DNA from: Odoribacter splanchnicus DSM 20712
Lineage (GTDB): Bacteria; Bacteroidota; Bacteroidia; Bacteroidales; Marinifilaceae
DNA length: 64,000 nucleotides
Direction of reading: 5' to 3'
Assembly (NCBI RefSeq): GCF_000190535.1
Contig: NC_015160.1
Span: forward strand, 2,046,001-2,110,000
The stretch's first letter is position 1. Each line of letters opens with the position of its first letter. Position numbers and translations under genes: made by a program. Below the pieces are notes generated by a model. It was not told the origin of the DNA and searched no databases. It worked only from the letters and a program-made list of their open reading frames with translations. This document shows positions 18,043-26,608 of the stretch, piece after piece.

Positions 18043-18714
18043 TTAATAGCCATTACCAAATCTCATGACCTGTCCGTCATCATCCAACCTCGGATCTTTT
18101 TCCAGAATTTCATTAAATTTACTAGCCAAATTCATATATCCCATACCAAAATTTCCCTGATAAGGCCCCAAATCCACAGTTCCCAACTGTTCAAATACAA
18201 ATGCATATTTAGCCTGCGTACATTTGCCCAACCAATAATCAGCAGCCCAACCTGAGGGATCTACCCATGCCGTCGGGAAACCAATCATCATTTTGACTAA
18301 TACTTCATCATACACTCCTCCGGCAAAATCTCCGGTCGGATCAATCATTAAGTCGAACATCAACGGCTCCGTCGTCAAACCTTCACGGAATACTTTACAC
18401 TGAATTACCGTATCTAAACGCCCGGCTTCCAAAGTTACTTCCATCGGCAATTCGAAATTGGTTCCGGCAACAGCCGTATGTTCCTTGCCAAAAGCAAATT
18501 TCAAAACCCGATCCTTATCGGAATGTTCGCCCTGTACAGCCAATTGGATATCAAATGTTTTTTCCAAATCGATTCCCCCCTGAACAAAGGTACCATCGCC
18601 GTCAATCGTTATATTGACTGCCGCCGGTCCGGTGTAAAAATCGATCTCATCTTCCGAGCAAGCCGTAAGCAAGCCTGCGAACCCTAATATTCCTATTAAT
18701 AATCTCTTTTTCAT
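18043..18714 (-). CDS. DUF4843-family lipoprotein
   Basis: A 223-residue lipoprotein (lipobox LLTAC, then SEDEIDFYTGPAAVNI). The body is a single beta-sandwich-like domain typical of DUF4843 (FDIQLAVQGEHSDKDRVLKF, NFELPMEVTLEAGRLDTVIQ), which accompanies SusCD pairs and PKD-like lipoproteins in Bacteroidales. It lies 15 nt after susD and 17 nt before the PKD-like gene, so one operon. Function unknown; a surface accessory binding protein is the simplest reading. The locus 3 homologue at 53395 carries six added modules that are absent here. Confidence 0.8.
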   Translation of the reverse strand: MKKRLLIGILGFAGLLTACSEDEIDFYTGPAAVNITIDGDGTFVQGGIDLEKTFDIQLAVQGEHSDKDRVLKFAFGKEHTAVAGTNFELPMEVTLEAGRLDTVIQCKVFREGLTTEPLMFDLMIDPTGDFAGGVYDEVLVKMMIGFPTAWVDPSGWAADYWLGKCTQAKYAFVFEQLGTVDLGPYQGNFGMGYMNLASKFNEILEKDPRLDDDGQVMRFGNGY

Positions 18715-18729
18715 AATGCAACATTTACG

Positions 18730-20172
18730 TTATTGACGTTGTCCCAAATTAATCTCATCATCCGGCATCGGAAGCACATAGACAGCATTGGCAGTAGCAA
18801 TCATTTTGGTATTCATCCGTTTGTGATAAAAAAACACCTGCCCTTCACCGATCATTTCCCGGTAATATTCCCTTTCCAATTCCTGTTGTAATTCCTCTTT
18901 GCTCAGATTCTTTACTTCCGTTAATCCCCGGTGTATCCGCAGTGTATTCAACAGTCCGAGTGCAGCCGGCATATCCGTATCTTTCAACGCTTCTGCCGCA
19001 ATGTAATACATTTCTGCGATCCGGATAGCCGGCATCCGGTCCCGTTTCGGACTTACATATCCCTGACCCGATACGTACTCTCTATCCATTTGCCAGAATT
19101 TGGTCAACACATCCGTAAAACCGCTGTAAGTCTCATAAAGATTCACACGGTAATCGTCCGCTTCATACAGTTCATCCGGCCGTAACCGTTCCGTCAATGG
19201 GGTCGATATCTCCCGAAAATACGTTTTGATGTAATCTTCCAATTTTGTTGCATTAAAAGCAAACAGATGTTCGGAAGAGAATGTCCTGTCCCTCAGATTC
19301 ACTACGGTCGTCGTGATATCTTCCAGCTTTACCCAAGGGAAAAGGCCTTTTTCCTGTTGTGCCAGAATGACTTCATGTGCTGCCTCGTATGCCATCGTCT
19401 TGTTTTGGGCATAAAGAGCAATCCGGGCTTTCAGTCCCAAAGCGGCATAATAATTCAGGTGGAAATTCCGGTTAGCCAAATAACCGTTATCCTCTCCCGC
19501 AACATCAGCACCGGTATAAACCGGATCCTCTTTCAGTAATCCTAAGGCGTCATCGACATCTGCCAAAGCCAATTCGACAAATTTGGCCGGTGTCAGCTGA
19601 GGAGCTATAGCCGGGACAGCTTCGCGTACATATGGAATTGCCGGCTCGGCTTCCGCTGTAAAATCGTATGGAGCAAACAAGCGTAAAAGATCGAAATGCA
19701 TATAAGCCCGTAAAGCCAAAGCTTCCCCTTTCACCACTTCATAATAATCACCCAAAACTTCCCGTTTCAGATCTGTATATTGGATCAAGGTATTCACATT
19801 CGCTATGTTTTCATACATCTTATTCCAAACAACGTCGATCAACGCCTTGGACACACTCTGCTCATAATTATAATTCAATAAATAATTGTAAGCTGAATAA
19901 TTTGTCTTCAAAGTAGCTCCATCTCCCCATTCCTGTCCCAATACGCCTACCATACCGAATGTCATTTCCCGGCCATAAAGCCCGGACTGGGATAAACCGA
20001 TGTACACTCCGGCCAAAGCCGATTTAAATCCGTCTATCGTAGAGAACAATTCCTCCGCCTCTTCTTCCGTTTTGGGCTTCACGTCCAGCCAATCATTGCA
20101 CGAAGTGGCACTCAACAAACCCGCAACCAGCAGGAACACCACTTGCAAACGGTATATGTTTTTCTTCATCAT
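18730..20172 (-). CDS. SusD/RagB-family outer-membrane lipoprotein
   Basis: A 480-residue surface lipoprotein with SPII lipobox (LLSATSC) followed by NDWLDVKPKTEEEAEELFST, the standard SusD N-terminus. TPR-like helices (VKGEALALRAYMHFDLLRLF APY) and the C-terminal RIAEMYYIAAEAL, LNTLRIHRGL and LPMPDDEINLGQ motifs complete the family. It pairs with the SusC at 20207 and forms the lid that captures substrate. The gap to susC is 34 nt. Confidence 0.93.
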   Translation of the reverse strand: MMKKNIYRLQVVFLLVAGLLSATSCNDWLDVKPKTEEEAEELFSTIDGFKSALAGVYIGLSQSGLYGREMTFGMVGVLGQEWGDGATLKTNYSAYNYLLNYNYEQSVSKALIDVVWNKMYENIANVNTLIQYTDLKREVLGDYYEVVKGEALALRAYMHFDLLRLFAPYDFTAEAEPAIPYVREAVPAIAPQLTPAKFVELALADVDDALGLLKEDPVYTGADVAGEDNGYLANRNFHLNYYAALGLKARIALYAQNKTMAYEAAHEVILAQQEKGLFPWVKLEDITTTVVNLRDRTFSSEHLFAFNATKLEDYIKTYFREISTPLTERLRPDELYEADDYRVNLYETYSGFTDVLTKFWQMDREYVSGQGYVSPKRDRMPAIRIAEMYYIAAEALKDTDMPAALGLLNTLRIHRGLTEVKNLSKEELQQELEREYYREMIGEGQVFFYHKRMNTKMIATANAVYVLPMPDDEINLGQRQ

Positions 20173-20206
20173 ATCTGTTTTTCTTAGTTATAATCATTAT
20201 TATCCG

Positions 20207-23200
20207 TTAGAAAGTAGCCTGCAAAGAAAAAGAACATGACCTCGCAAAAGGATATTCAATTCCTCTTTCAGCCTTAATGGTAGAAGTCCGGAATACGTCA
20301 TTCATGTAGAATTGCAATTTCAAGCGTTCAATCCCACTCTTCTTCAAAAAATTACAATACCTGAAATCGTACCCGACATTCAGAGAGGTCATCTGCAATT
20401 CCCGGACATCCTGCACAAAGCGGGAAGTCGGACGGGTCAAAGCATCATTGGGATTGAACCGGCGGTATTTGGCAGGCACACCGGGAGTTGTCCAACGATC
20501 GTCAAGCACCCGCTTGTCCACATTGTACTGGATATCCACATTCTCTACTTTATCCACCAAGGTCTGGTTGTAATACTGACCGCCCAGTTTGTAATAGAAA
20601 GACGTATTTACACTAAAACCTTTATACTCGAAGTTAAAGCCAAAGGTACCGCTCAATTTAGGCTGTTTGTCGCCTACGACCACCTGATTTTCAGCCTTCC
20701 ATCCGTAAACCATTTTTCCGTCCAAATCCAGGAACACTTCTTTTCCGGTAGCAGGATCGATTCCCAAGGAACGTACCGCCCAGATTGCATCCATAGACTG
20801 GCCTTCGGCATACCGTACAGAGGGTTTGGTTATGCCGGAATTTTCCTCTAAATTCGGATTTCCGCCGCCACCGTTGGCTTTCTCTTTGTCACGCTCATTG
20901 TTCATTACAGACAATGCATCCGAAATCTTGGTGATCCGGTTTTTATTGTGCATACCGGAAGCAAAAACGGAAAGATACATGGCTTTGTCGTTATTTTTCA
21001 ACACCCGGTAATTTACTTTAAATTCAACCCCCTTGTTTTTGGTTTCGCCCAAGTTCTCCGTATAGGAAGAAAAACCGGCAGAAGGCGGCAAAGATACCGG
21101 AGTCAGCAGGTTCTCGGTATTTTTCACATAATAGTCAAATGTCACATCCAAGGCATCAAACAAGGTCAGGTCTACTCCGAAATTATTGTCCCGGGTCTTT
21201 TGCCACTGCAAGTCCGGATTGGCCAAGCCCAGCAAATAAGAACCGATGATATTATCATAGACCTCATTGTAATATTTATAGGTAGCCATAGCCTGGTAGG
21301 AATTGAAGTTCTGAGAGCCGGAATATCCGGTGGATGCCCGGAATCGCAACTGATCCAATCCCTCCAAATCTTCTAAGAAATGCTCCTTGTGTACGTTCCA
21401 GCCGATACCTGCCGACCAGAAGTGTCCCCATCTTTTATCGTTTCCGAACAGAGAAGAAGCATTTGCCCGATAAGTCGCATCCAATAGATAACGGTTATCG
21501 TATGAATAGTTGGTCGAAATCAACGCACTGGTTTCCCTGGCCAGAGACTCGCTTCCGGTTGGTGCACCGGTAGCATATTCCTTGGCATGAGTGATGTAAT
21601 CCATCTTATCGTTGGCAAAACCTCGGGCCGCAAATTCCACTGAATTGTATTTCTTTTCGCTGAAACTCCACTGTGCATTGACGAATACTAAGTGACGGCC
21701 AAATTCTTTGGAATAGTTGGCGGATAAATCCGCATTGTATTCAAAGTTCTTTCCGTTTCCCATACTATAGCTGCCTCGCTCAAAATATTCTTCAGAATTA
21801 ATGTCTATATCCTTAAACATGGTATGATCGCGCGGATAGAAAACTTCAGACTCATCTTTCCGGTTAACGATTCCCAAACGGCCCTTGAAACGCATACCCG
21901 AGAATGCCAGCCATTCTACATAGAAATTATTGGTGATGTCTGTATAGGAACTCTGGTTCTTGGTATTGATACTCGCATTCGTCAATGGGTTATAAATCGG
22001 TTTGGTCCCTTGATAATTGGCAAGCTCATAATCCCCCATAATCTCTTTAATGGAACCGTCTTCGTTATAAGCCCTCCAATAAGGATTCAAACGGGCATAT
22101 TCGGAAAAATTACCATAAGGAGATTCTTTAGCCTTATTAAAGGTAGCCGACAGTTGTTCCTGGAAAATCAGGGATTTGTAGCGATATTGCAAATTAAAGC
22201 CAACTGAAATCGTCTGCCGGTTAGAACCTTTCATAACACCGGCCACATCGTTGTACTGAAAATCCACACCATAACGTACGGCATCGTCTCCCCCCTCGAA
22301 AGTCAAGGAGTGTTTATGCCCGACACCAACCCGAAGCGGTTTGCTCAACCAATAGGTATCTACTCCTCTTAACACCTCATTATAATAGGAATTGTACTTT
22401 TCGTCAAGTTGCTGTTGTTCTATCGGATTACCGCCGGTAGAGGTATAAACGCCCGCCCTTTTTTCTATTTCCAATTTCTCCGCTGCATTCGCCAGATTGT
22501 AACTGGAAAGATCAGGCATCTGAAGATTCAGGTTCCCGGTATAAGAAACCCTCATTTTCCCTTTTTCCGGTGCCAAGGTTTCAATCACAACCACACCGTT
22601 CGCACCTTTGGAACCATACAATGCCTTGGCCGTGGCATCTTTCAACAAGGTAATGGAAGCCACCCGGTTCATATCCATATCCATCACTTTTTCAATGGTC
22701 TGTTCAAAACCGTCTACGATAAACAACGGCTGATTCGGATTGGTCTGGTATTTATCCTTCATATCCGTAAAGCTGGAAGCTCCCCGCATCTGGATTTCCG
22801 GAACCCGGTTCGGGTCAGAACCGAAATCATTGTTCTCCAACACCTGAAAAGAGGGATCGATATTTTTCAACGATTGCAGGATATTCTGATTGCCTACCCG
22901 CTGCAGTTCTTCTTTCTTTATCGTAGTTACGGCACCGGTGTAGCTGTCTGCTTTACGGGTAAACATACCGGTCACCACCACTTCCTCCATTTCCGAGGTC
23001 TGAGGTTCCAAATAAACTGTAACCTCATTGCTTTTCCCTAGTGTGATCTTTTGGGGAGCATAACCGATAAAGGATACTTCCAATTCGGTATTGTCTTCCA
23101 ACACCGACAATTGGAAAGCCCCGGTAATATCAGTTGCAGTACCAATGTTCGTACCTTTGATTTTCACTGTTGCACCAGGCAGCGGCTCGTGATTTGCCTT

Positions 23201-23611
23201 GTCCAACACCTTACCTGTGATTTTCCGGGCTTTCTGCTGAGGCAACTGCTGTTCCCCTTTGCGAATCACCACATGATTGTTCACAATGCTGTAATTTATA
23301 CCTTTGCCTCTCAGGCAATAGTCCAAAATATTACCGATTTCTTCATCCGTAAAATTCACATTCACTGTCCCTAACTGATCCACATCCTGCGTATTGTATA
23401 CAAAGGCCAGATCCGTCCGTTTCTCAATCTCCGCAAACAGCTGCTTCATGCTGACATTGTCCATCTTTATACTTAAACGAGTCTGCTGGGAAAATCCGTT
23501 TGCCTGTATCTGCAAACAGAAAAATGTTAAAATTAGAGAAAGTTTAGTCATAAGGCATAATTTTCTCACTTTTTCTCTTGGATAACAAATACCCTTAAGT
23601 TTTTTTTTCAT
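20207..23611 (-). CDS. SusC/RagA-family TonB-dependent transporter with STN domain
   Basis: A 1,134-residue outer-membrane transporter. After the export signal (LCLMTKLSLILTFFCLQIQA) come an STN domain (RLSIKMDNVSMKQLFAEIEK to about residue 120), a CNA-B-like domain (ITGKVLDKANHEPLPGATVK), the TonB-box region EEVVVTGMFT, a plug (QMRGASSFTD, LLKDATAKALYGSKGANGVV) and a barrel ending SFSLQATF. The STN domain implies signalling to the FecR encoded immediately upstream. Partner of the SusD at 18730. A hairpin at 23656-23692 lies in its leader. Confidence 0.93.
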   Translation of the reverse strand: MKKKLKGICYPREKVRKLCLMTKLSLILTFFCLQIQANGFSQQTRLSIKMDNVSMKQLFAEIEKRTDLAFVYNTQDVDQLGTVNVNFTDEEIGNILDYCLRGKGINYSIVNNHVVIRKGEQQLPQQKARKITGKVLDKANHEPLPGATVKIKGTNIGTATDITGAFQLSVLEDNTELEVSFIGYAPQKITLGKSNEVTVYLEPQTSEMEEVVVTGMFTRKADSYTGAVTTIKKEELQRVGNQNILQSLKNIDPSFQVLENNDFGSDPNRVPEIQMRGASSFTDMKDKYQTNPNQPLFIVDGFEQTIEKVMDMDMNRVASITLLKDATAKALYGSKGANGVVVIETLAPEKGKMRVSYTGNLNLQMPDLSSYNLANAAEKLEIEKRAGVYTSTGGNPIEQQQLDEKYNSYYNEVLRGVDTYWLSKPLRVGVGHKHSLTFEGGDDAVRYGVDFQYNDVAGVMKGSNRQTISVGFNLQYRYKSLIFQEQLSATFNKAKESPYGNFSEYARLNPYWRAYNEDGSIKEIMGDYELANYQGTKPIYNPLTNASINTKNQSSYTDITNNFYVEWLAFSGMRFKGRLGIVNRKDESEVFYPRDHTMFKDIDINSEEYFERGSYSMGNGKNFEYNADLSANYSKEFGRHLVFVNAQWSFSEKKYNSVEFAARGFANDKMDYITHAKEYATGAPTGSESLARETSALISTNYSYDNRYLLDATYRANASSLFGNDKRWGHFWSAGIGWNVHKEHFLEDLEGLDQLRFRASTGYSGSQNFNSYQAMATYKYYNEVYDNIIGSYLLGLANPDLQWQKTRDNNFGVDLTLFDALDVTFDYYVKNTENLLTPVSLPPSAGFSSYTENLGETKNKGVEFKVNYRVLKNNDKAMYLSVFASGMHNKNRITKISDALSVMNNERDKEKANGGGGNPNLEENSGITKPSVRYAEGQSMDAIWAVRSLGIDPATGKEVFLDLDGKMVYGWKAENQVVVGDKQPKLSGTFGFNFEYKGFSVNTSFYYKLGGQYYNQTLVDKVENVDIQYNVDKRVLDDRWTTPGVPAKYRRFNPNDALTRPTSRFVQDVRELQMTSLNVGYDFRYCNFLKKSGIERLKLQFYMNDVFRTSTIKAERGIEYPFARSCSFSLQATF

Positions 23612-23655
23612 ACATTTGAAATTTAGTTAATAATTGGTTTTCAATTATGCTTAAG

Positions 23656-23692
23656 AGAGGAAACCGCACACGGCCAAATGGACGGTTCCTCT
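23656..23692 (-). promoter_or_regulatory. Hairpin in the fecR-susC leader, locus 2
   Basis: CGGTTCCTCT (23683-23692) pairs with 23656-23666 with one bulged base and a 16-nt loop, between the fecR stop and the susC ATG. Its position matches the two hairpins of locus 1, though the sequence differs, which argues for a conserved regulatory or processing role. Confidence 0.5.
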
Positions 23693-23695
23693 TTT

Positions 23696-24856
23696 TTATT
23701 TAGCCAACACAGTCACATTTTTTCCATGGGTTGCAAAATCCAGCCGCCCCGTTCTTTTCAGTATATCAAAAATATCTTCCACCCGGTCGAATTTCCGTAG
23801 TTTCGCTGTCAAGGTCATCTGCCTCAACTCCTCCGACTGACAATCATAGGTAAAATCATACCAACGAGACAATTCCTTCATTATATCCTCCAAAGTTTTC
23901 TCCCGATAAATAAAATAACCATCCTTCCAGGCAGTATAAAGATCCGTATCCACCTCCCGAACCCGAATTCCATCCGCCTCTATGACAGCCTGTTGTCCCG
24001 GCGTCAGATCACATTCCCGTCCTGCATCATGAATCCGGACAGCACCTTTCACCAAAGTAGTTGCCACGACCTCATCCTGATAATTCCGGACATTGAACTC
24101 TGTCCCTAATACAGTGATCCGGGAATCTCCAACACAAACGACAAAAGGCTTGCCCGCCTGTTTGGATACCGAAAAATAAGCCTCTCCTTTCAAGTGTACT
24201 TCCCGCTCATGTTCCGGGAAATGTACAGGATAATGCAATTCAGACTCCGCATTCAACCATACTTTTGTTCCGTCTGCCAATACCACAGCATATTCTCCGC
24301 CCCGTGGAGTAATCAAACGGTTATATTCTCCGGCTGTTTCTTTTGCATGCTTTTCTCCGTATACCAGTGTATTCCCTTCTTTTTTCACTGTCGTATTTCC
24401 AGCCAACAAGGTCTCTTCCGCTTCATCTCCCAACACCACTTTTTCATCGGAACCCAACACCAGAATGGCTTTTTTCCCTCCGGGCTCGATATTTCCTTCC
24501 ACAACATACGCCTGATCTTTGTCCTGATCACGACGCATAAAAACATAACCGACAGCAATCATCAATACCACCAAAGCAGCATATCCGGCTATCCGGGTCC
24601 ATAAAAACAAATGTTTGACCGACATTCGGTGAAACAGACGATGTTCTACTTTCTTCCAAGCCTCCTCGGTCTGGTAACGCTGTACACATCCGGCTTGTAT
24701 CCAATCTTGTCTGTATGCATGAAATAGAAGAAAATGCTGCTCTGATTCTTCCAGCCATTTTTGCAGGACCAACAACTCCTCTTCAGAAGCTGTACCTTCC
24801 AGAGAACTGATGATCAAGTGTTGTATATCGGTTTCGTTATCTTTAAAATTGTCCAT
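23696..24856 (-). CDS. FecR-family anti-sigma factor
   Basis: A 386-residue single-pass regulator. The cytoplasmic N-terminus (MDNFKDNETDIQHLIISSLE) is followed by a membrane helix (IAGYAALVVLMIAVGYVFM, about 88-106), a FecR domain (GGEYAVVLADGTKVWLNAES, GEAYFSVSK, VLGTEFNVRNY) and a C-terminal DUF4974 (LEDIMKELSRWYDFTYD, ending GKNVTVLAK). It lies between its sigma factor (25329) and susC (20207), the canonical order. A TGTCTTAG element 18 nt before the start suggests direct control by the ECF sigma, as for the fecR of locus 1. Confidence 0.92.
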   Translation of the reverse strand: MDNFKDNETDIQHLIISSLEGTASEEELLVLQKWLEESEQHFLLFHAYRQDWIQAGCVQRYQTEEAWKKVEHRLFHRMSVKHLFLWTRIAGYAALVVLMIAVGYVFMRRDQDKDQAYVVEGNIEPGGKKAILVLGSDEKVVLGDEAEETLLAGNTTVKKEGNTLVYGEKHAKETAGEYNRLITPRGGEYAVVLADGTKVWLNAESELHYPVHFPEHEREVHLKGEAYFSVSKQAGKPFVVCVGDSRITVLGTEFNVRNYQDEVVATTLVKGAVRIHDAGRECDLTPGQQAVIEADGIRVREVDTDLYTAWKDGYFIYREKTLEDIMKELSRWYDFTYDCQSEELRQMTLTAKLRKFDRVEDIFDILKRTGRLDFATHGKNVTVLAK

Positions 24857-24874
24857 AAATACTGAAATTTGTAT

Positions 24875-24882
24875 CTAAGACA
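24875..24882 (-). promoter_or_regulatory. Putative ECF-sigma promoter element (TGTCTTAG) of fecR, locus 2
   Basis: TGTCTTAG on the minus strand, 18 nt before the fecR ATG at 24856, is identical to the element before the fecR of locus 1. It sits in a 472-nt gap separating fecR from its sigma gene, so fecR-susCD can be transcribed independently of sigma. Confidence 0.5.
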
Positions 24883-25173
24883 ACTCTATTTTTAAAACTA
24901 CTTACAGATTTTTGAAAAAATATGACTTTTTCAGTTAAAACAGTGACAACAGTCAGACTTACCCCCTTCATCTCACGGCAGAGTTAACCGACAAAGAAAA
25001 TACAAGTGGAAATTTGCAGCAATAGAAAGCCGGACTCTCCGGATTATTTCCAGGAAGAATGATCTTTCTCAAATCAAGACTAGTCTGCAATTCAGTGATA
25101 ACGTAAGTCGGAGGTGTTCGTGTTCGGGGACCATTGGAGCTTTGGCGAGTGTCATCTTGCTTTTTCTGAACGC

Positions 25174-25301
25174 CCGACCGGTGGTGTCTGAGCGAAGCGA
25201 GTTCCGCCGGTCAGTGATAGACAAAGCTAGACGACCGACAGAAGCGACCGGGTCGACAATTCCGATCACCGGAGACGAATTGGTAACGAAATAAACCTAC
25301 G
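25174..25301. repeat. Repeat element, copy 1 (GC-rich hairpin plus 95-bp arm)
   Basis: Within the 472-nt gap between fecR and sigma (24857-25328). A hairpin core at about 25177-25214 has ends ACCGG/CCGGT and encloses GGTGTCTGAGCGAAGCGAG. It is followed by a 95-base arm (25207-25301) that recurs inverted at 26160-26254 with about 84% ungapped identity by hand count (15 mismatches). No credible gene is present here. The remainder of the gap holds the fecR promoter element and otherwise nothing recognisable. Confidence 0.7.
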
Positions 25302-25328
25302 ATAAGTTTACGAACTTTATCCCCTGGT

Positions 25329-25931
25329 CTAAACCTTTTCTCCTCTAAGAAGGAACAACCAAAATATTGCGCTACCTCTCAAATGGGCTAATTCTTCCCG
25401 CAGACGTTTCATAGCCCGGTAAAGCTGAGCTTCCACCGTACGTACAGAGATTCCTAATTCAACCGCGATTTCCTGGCTTTTTTTACCGGAAAACCGGCTG
25501 AGAAGAAATATTTGACGACATTGGAAAGGCAAACCATCGATTGCCCGATTTATTTCTTTAAACACGATTTCCTGATTTTCTTTATCTATAAAATACTCTA
25601 TGTTGTTTTCATCTTTAGAACCCTGTTTTTGAATAAATTCCCAGAAAGCCAATTTTACTTTTTCATGTTTTAACGAATTGAGAGCAGCGTGATAGACAGA
25701 GCGATACAAATAAGCCTTCATCGATTCCCGGATATCGATCTCTTCCCTTTTTTCCCACAGCATACAAAATAAATTCTGTACAAGGTCCTCCGCCATATCC
25801 CGATCCCTGACAATAAATTCGGCATAAAGACACAAACGCACATACCACATCCGGAACAATTGTCCAAACGCTTTCTTATCTCCCCTGACAATTGCCTTTA
25901 TCAAAACCTCTGTATGTTCATTTACCTCCAT
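25329..25931 (-). CDS. ECF RNA polymerase sigma factor (RpoE-like)
   Basis: A 200-residue ECF sigma factor. Region 2 has LFRMWYVRLCLYAEFIVRDR and MAEDLVQNLFCMLWEKREEI, and region 4 has GLPFQCRQIFLLSRFSGKKS followed by the helix-turn-helix EIAVELGISVRTVEAQLYRA. A short hydrophobic C-terminal extension (GSAIFWLFLLRGEKV) is longer than in most relatives. It heads locus 2 and should be held by the FecR at 23696. The gene is enclosed by a 95-bp inverted repeat. Confidence 0.92.
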   Translation of the reverse strand: MEVNEHTEVLIKAIVRGDKKAFGQLFRMWYVRLCLYAEFIVRDRDMAEDLVQNLFCMLWEKREEIDIRESMKAYLYRSVYHAALNSLKHEKVKLAFWEFIQKQGSKDENNIEYFIDKENQEIVFKEINRAIDGLPFQCRQIFLLSRFSGKKSQEIAVELGISVRTVEAQLYRAMKRLREELAHLRGSAIFWLFLLRGEKV

Positions 25932-26159
25932 GGATTCCAGAAAAACGTTCGATTAATTTAGTCGAAAATTTATCTGGTGACAAAGAAAAAAATTTAATGC
26001 AAGTAATCCAACAATTTACGACGGATTATTTCGAAAAATTCTTCTAAGCGTCTCTTCAGACAATACTCCATATCGTTACAAGAATCCTCTGGACAAGTAT
26101 TCAAAACGATTACATCTTGTATATATAGAAAGGCAATTATATATATTTACACTTATAGA

Positions 26160-26314
26160 GGTAGGTCTATTCCGTTACTAGTTCGTCTGCGGTAATCGGA
26201 ATTGGCGACCCGATCACTTCTGTCGGTAGTCTGTCTTTTTCTTTCACTGACCGGTGGTGTCTGACGGAAACGTAACGTAAAGTTTTTTTGCGAAGTGAGG
26301 AGTTCCGCCGGCCA
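26160..26314. repeat. Repeat element, copy 2 (inverted relative to copy 1)
   Basis: The reverse complement of 26160-26254 matches 25207-25301 over 95 bases without gaps. Its hairpin core (CCGGTGGTGTCTGACGG ... GCGAAGTGAGGAGTTCCGCCGG, 26251-26312) is longer than in copy 1. Relative to the arm, the core is in the opposite orientation: in both copies the plus strand reads GGTGGTGTCTGA then GTTCCGCC although the arms are inverted. Confidence 0.65.
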
Positions 26315-26318
26315 GTGA

Positions 26319-26374
26319 GTTCTTCTCTTGCCCGGAAAAACAAAAGATTTTGTTTTTCCGGGCAAGAGAAGAAC
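26319..26374. repeat. Perfect 27-bp palindrome with 2-nt loop
   Basis: Bases 26319-26345 (starting GTTCTTCTCTTGCCCGG) are exactly complementary to 26348-26374 around GA. At 56 bp with no mismatch it is far longer than a normal terminator stem. It abuts repeat copy 2, so it may be part of the same mobile repeat. Confidence 0.75.
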
Positions 26375-26608
26375 CGATGAAATCAACGGAAGCCTTACCG
26401 GACTGTTCCAGGCGAACCGGTCTGACGATATAAAACCCGGAAGCGGAATAGAAAAAAATAAATCTACATTTAGGGTAAACATGTATATAAACACCAAAAT
26501 CTATTCTTCAACAAACTATATCGAATCGTTTAAAATATAAAATAACAAGACATTTTTTCAATCATTCCGTAGAAACACCAGAAAGAAAGAGGTCAAAACT
26601 AAAGAGCT

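Larger units (their letters stand above)
25932..26608. other. 677-nt non-coding region with repeat copy 2 and a perfect palindrome
   Basis: No credible gene. It must hold the sigma promoter (minus strand) and the symporter promoter (plus strand). Contents seen: an AT-rich stretch 26100-26160, the inverted copy of the 95-bp repeat (26160-26254) with its hairpin core to about 26314, and a 56-bp perfect palindrome (26319-26374). The last 230 nt before the symporter are AT-rich without a clear -7 element. Confidence 0.6.

Noticed and set aside
25069..25269. 66-codon minus-strand open frame between fecR and sigma
   Set aside because: It lies across the repeat hairpin and arm, and its composition follows the repeat and not a protein family.
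26153..26497. 114-codon minus-strand open frame upstream of the symporter
   Set aside because: It spans repeat copy 2 and the 56-bp palindrome; the frame is a by-product of the repeats.
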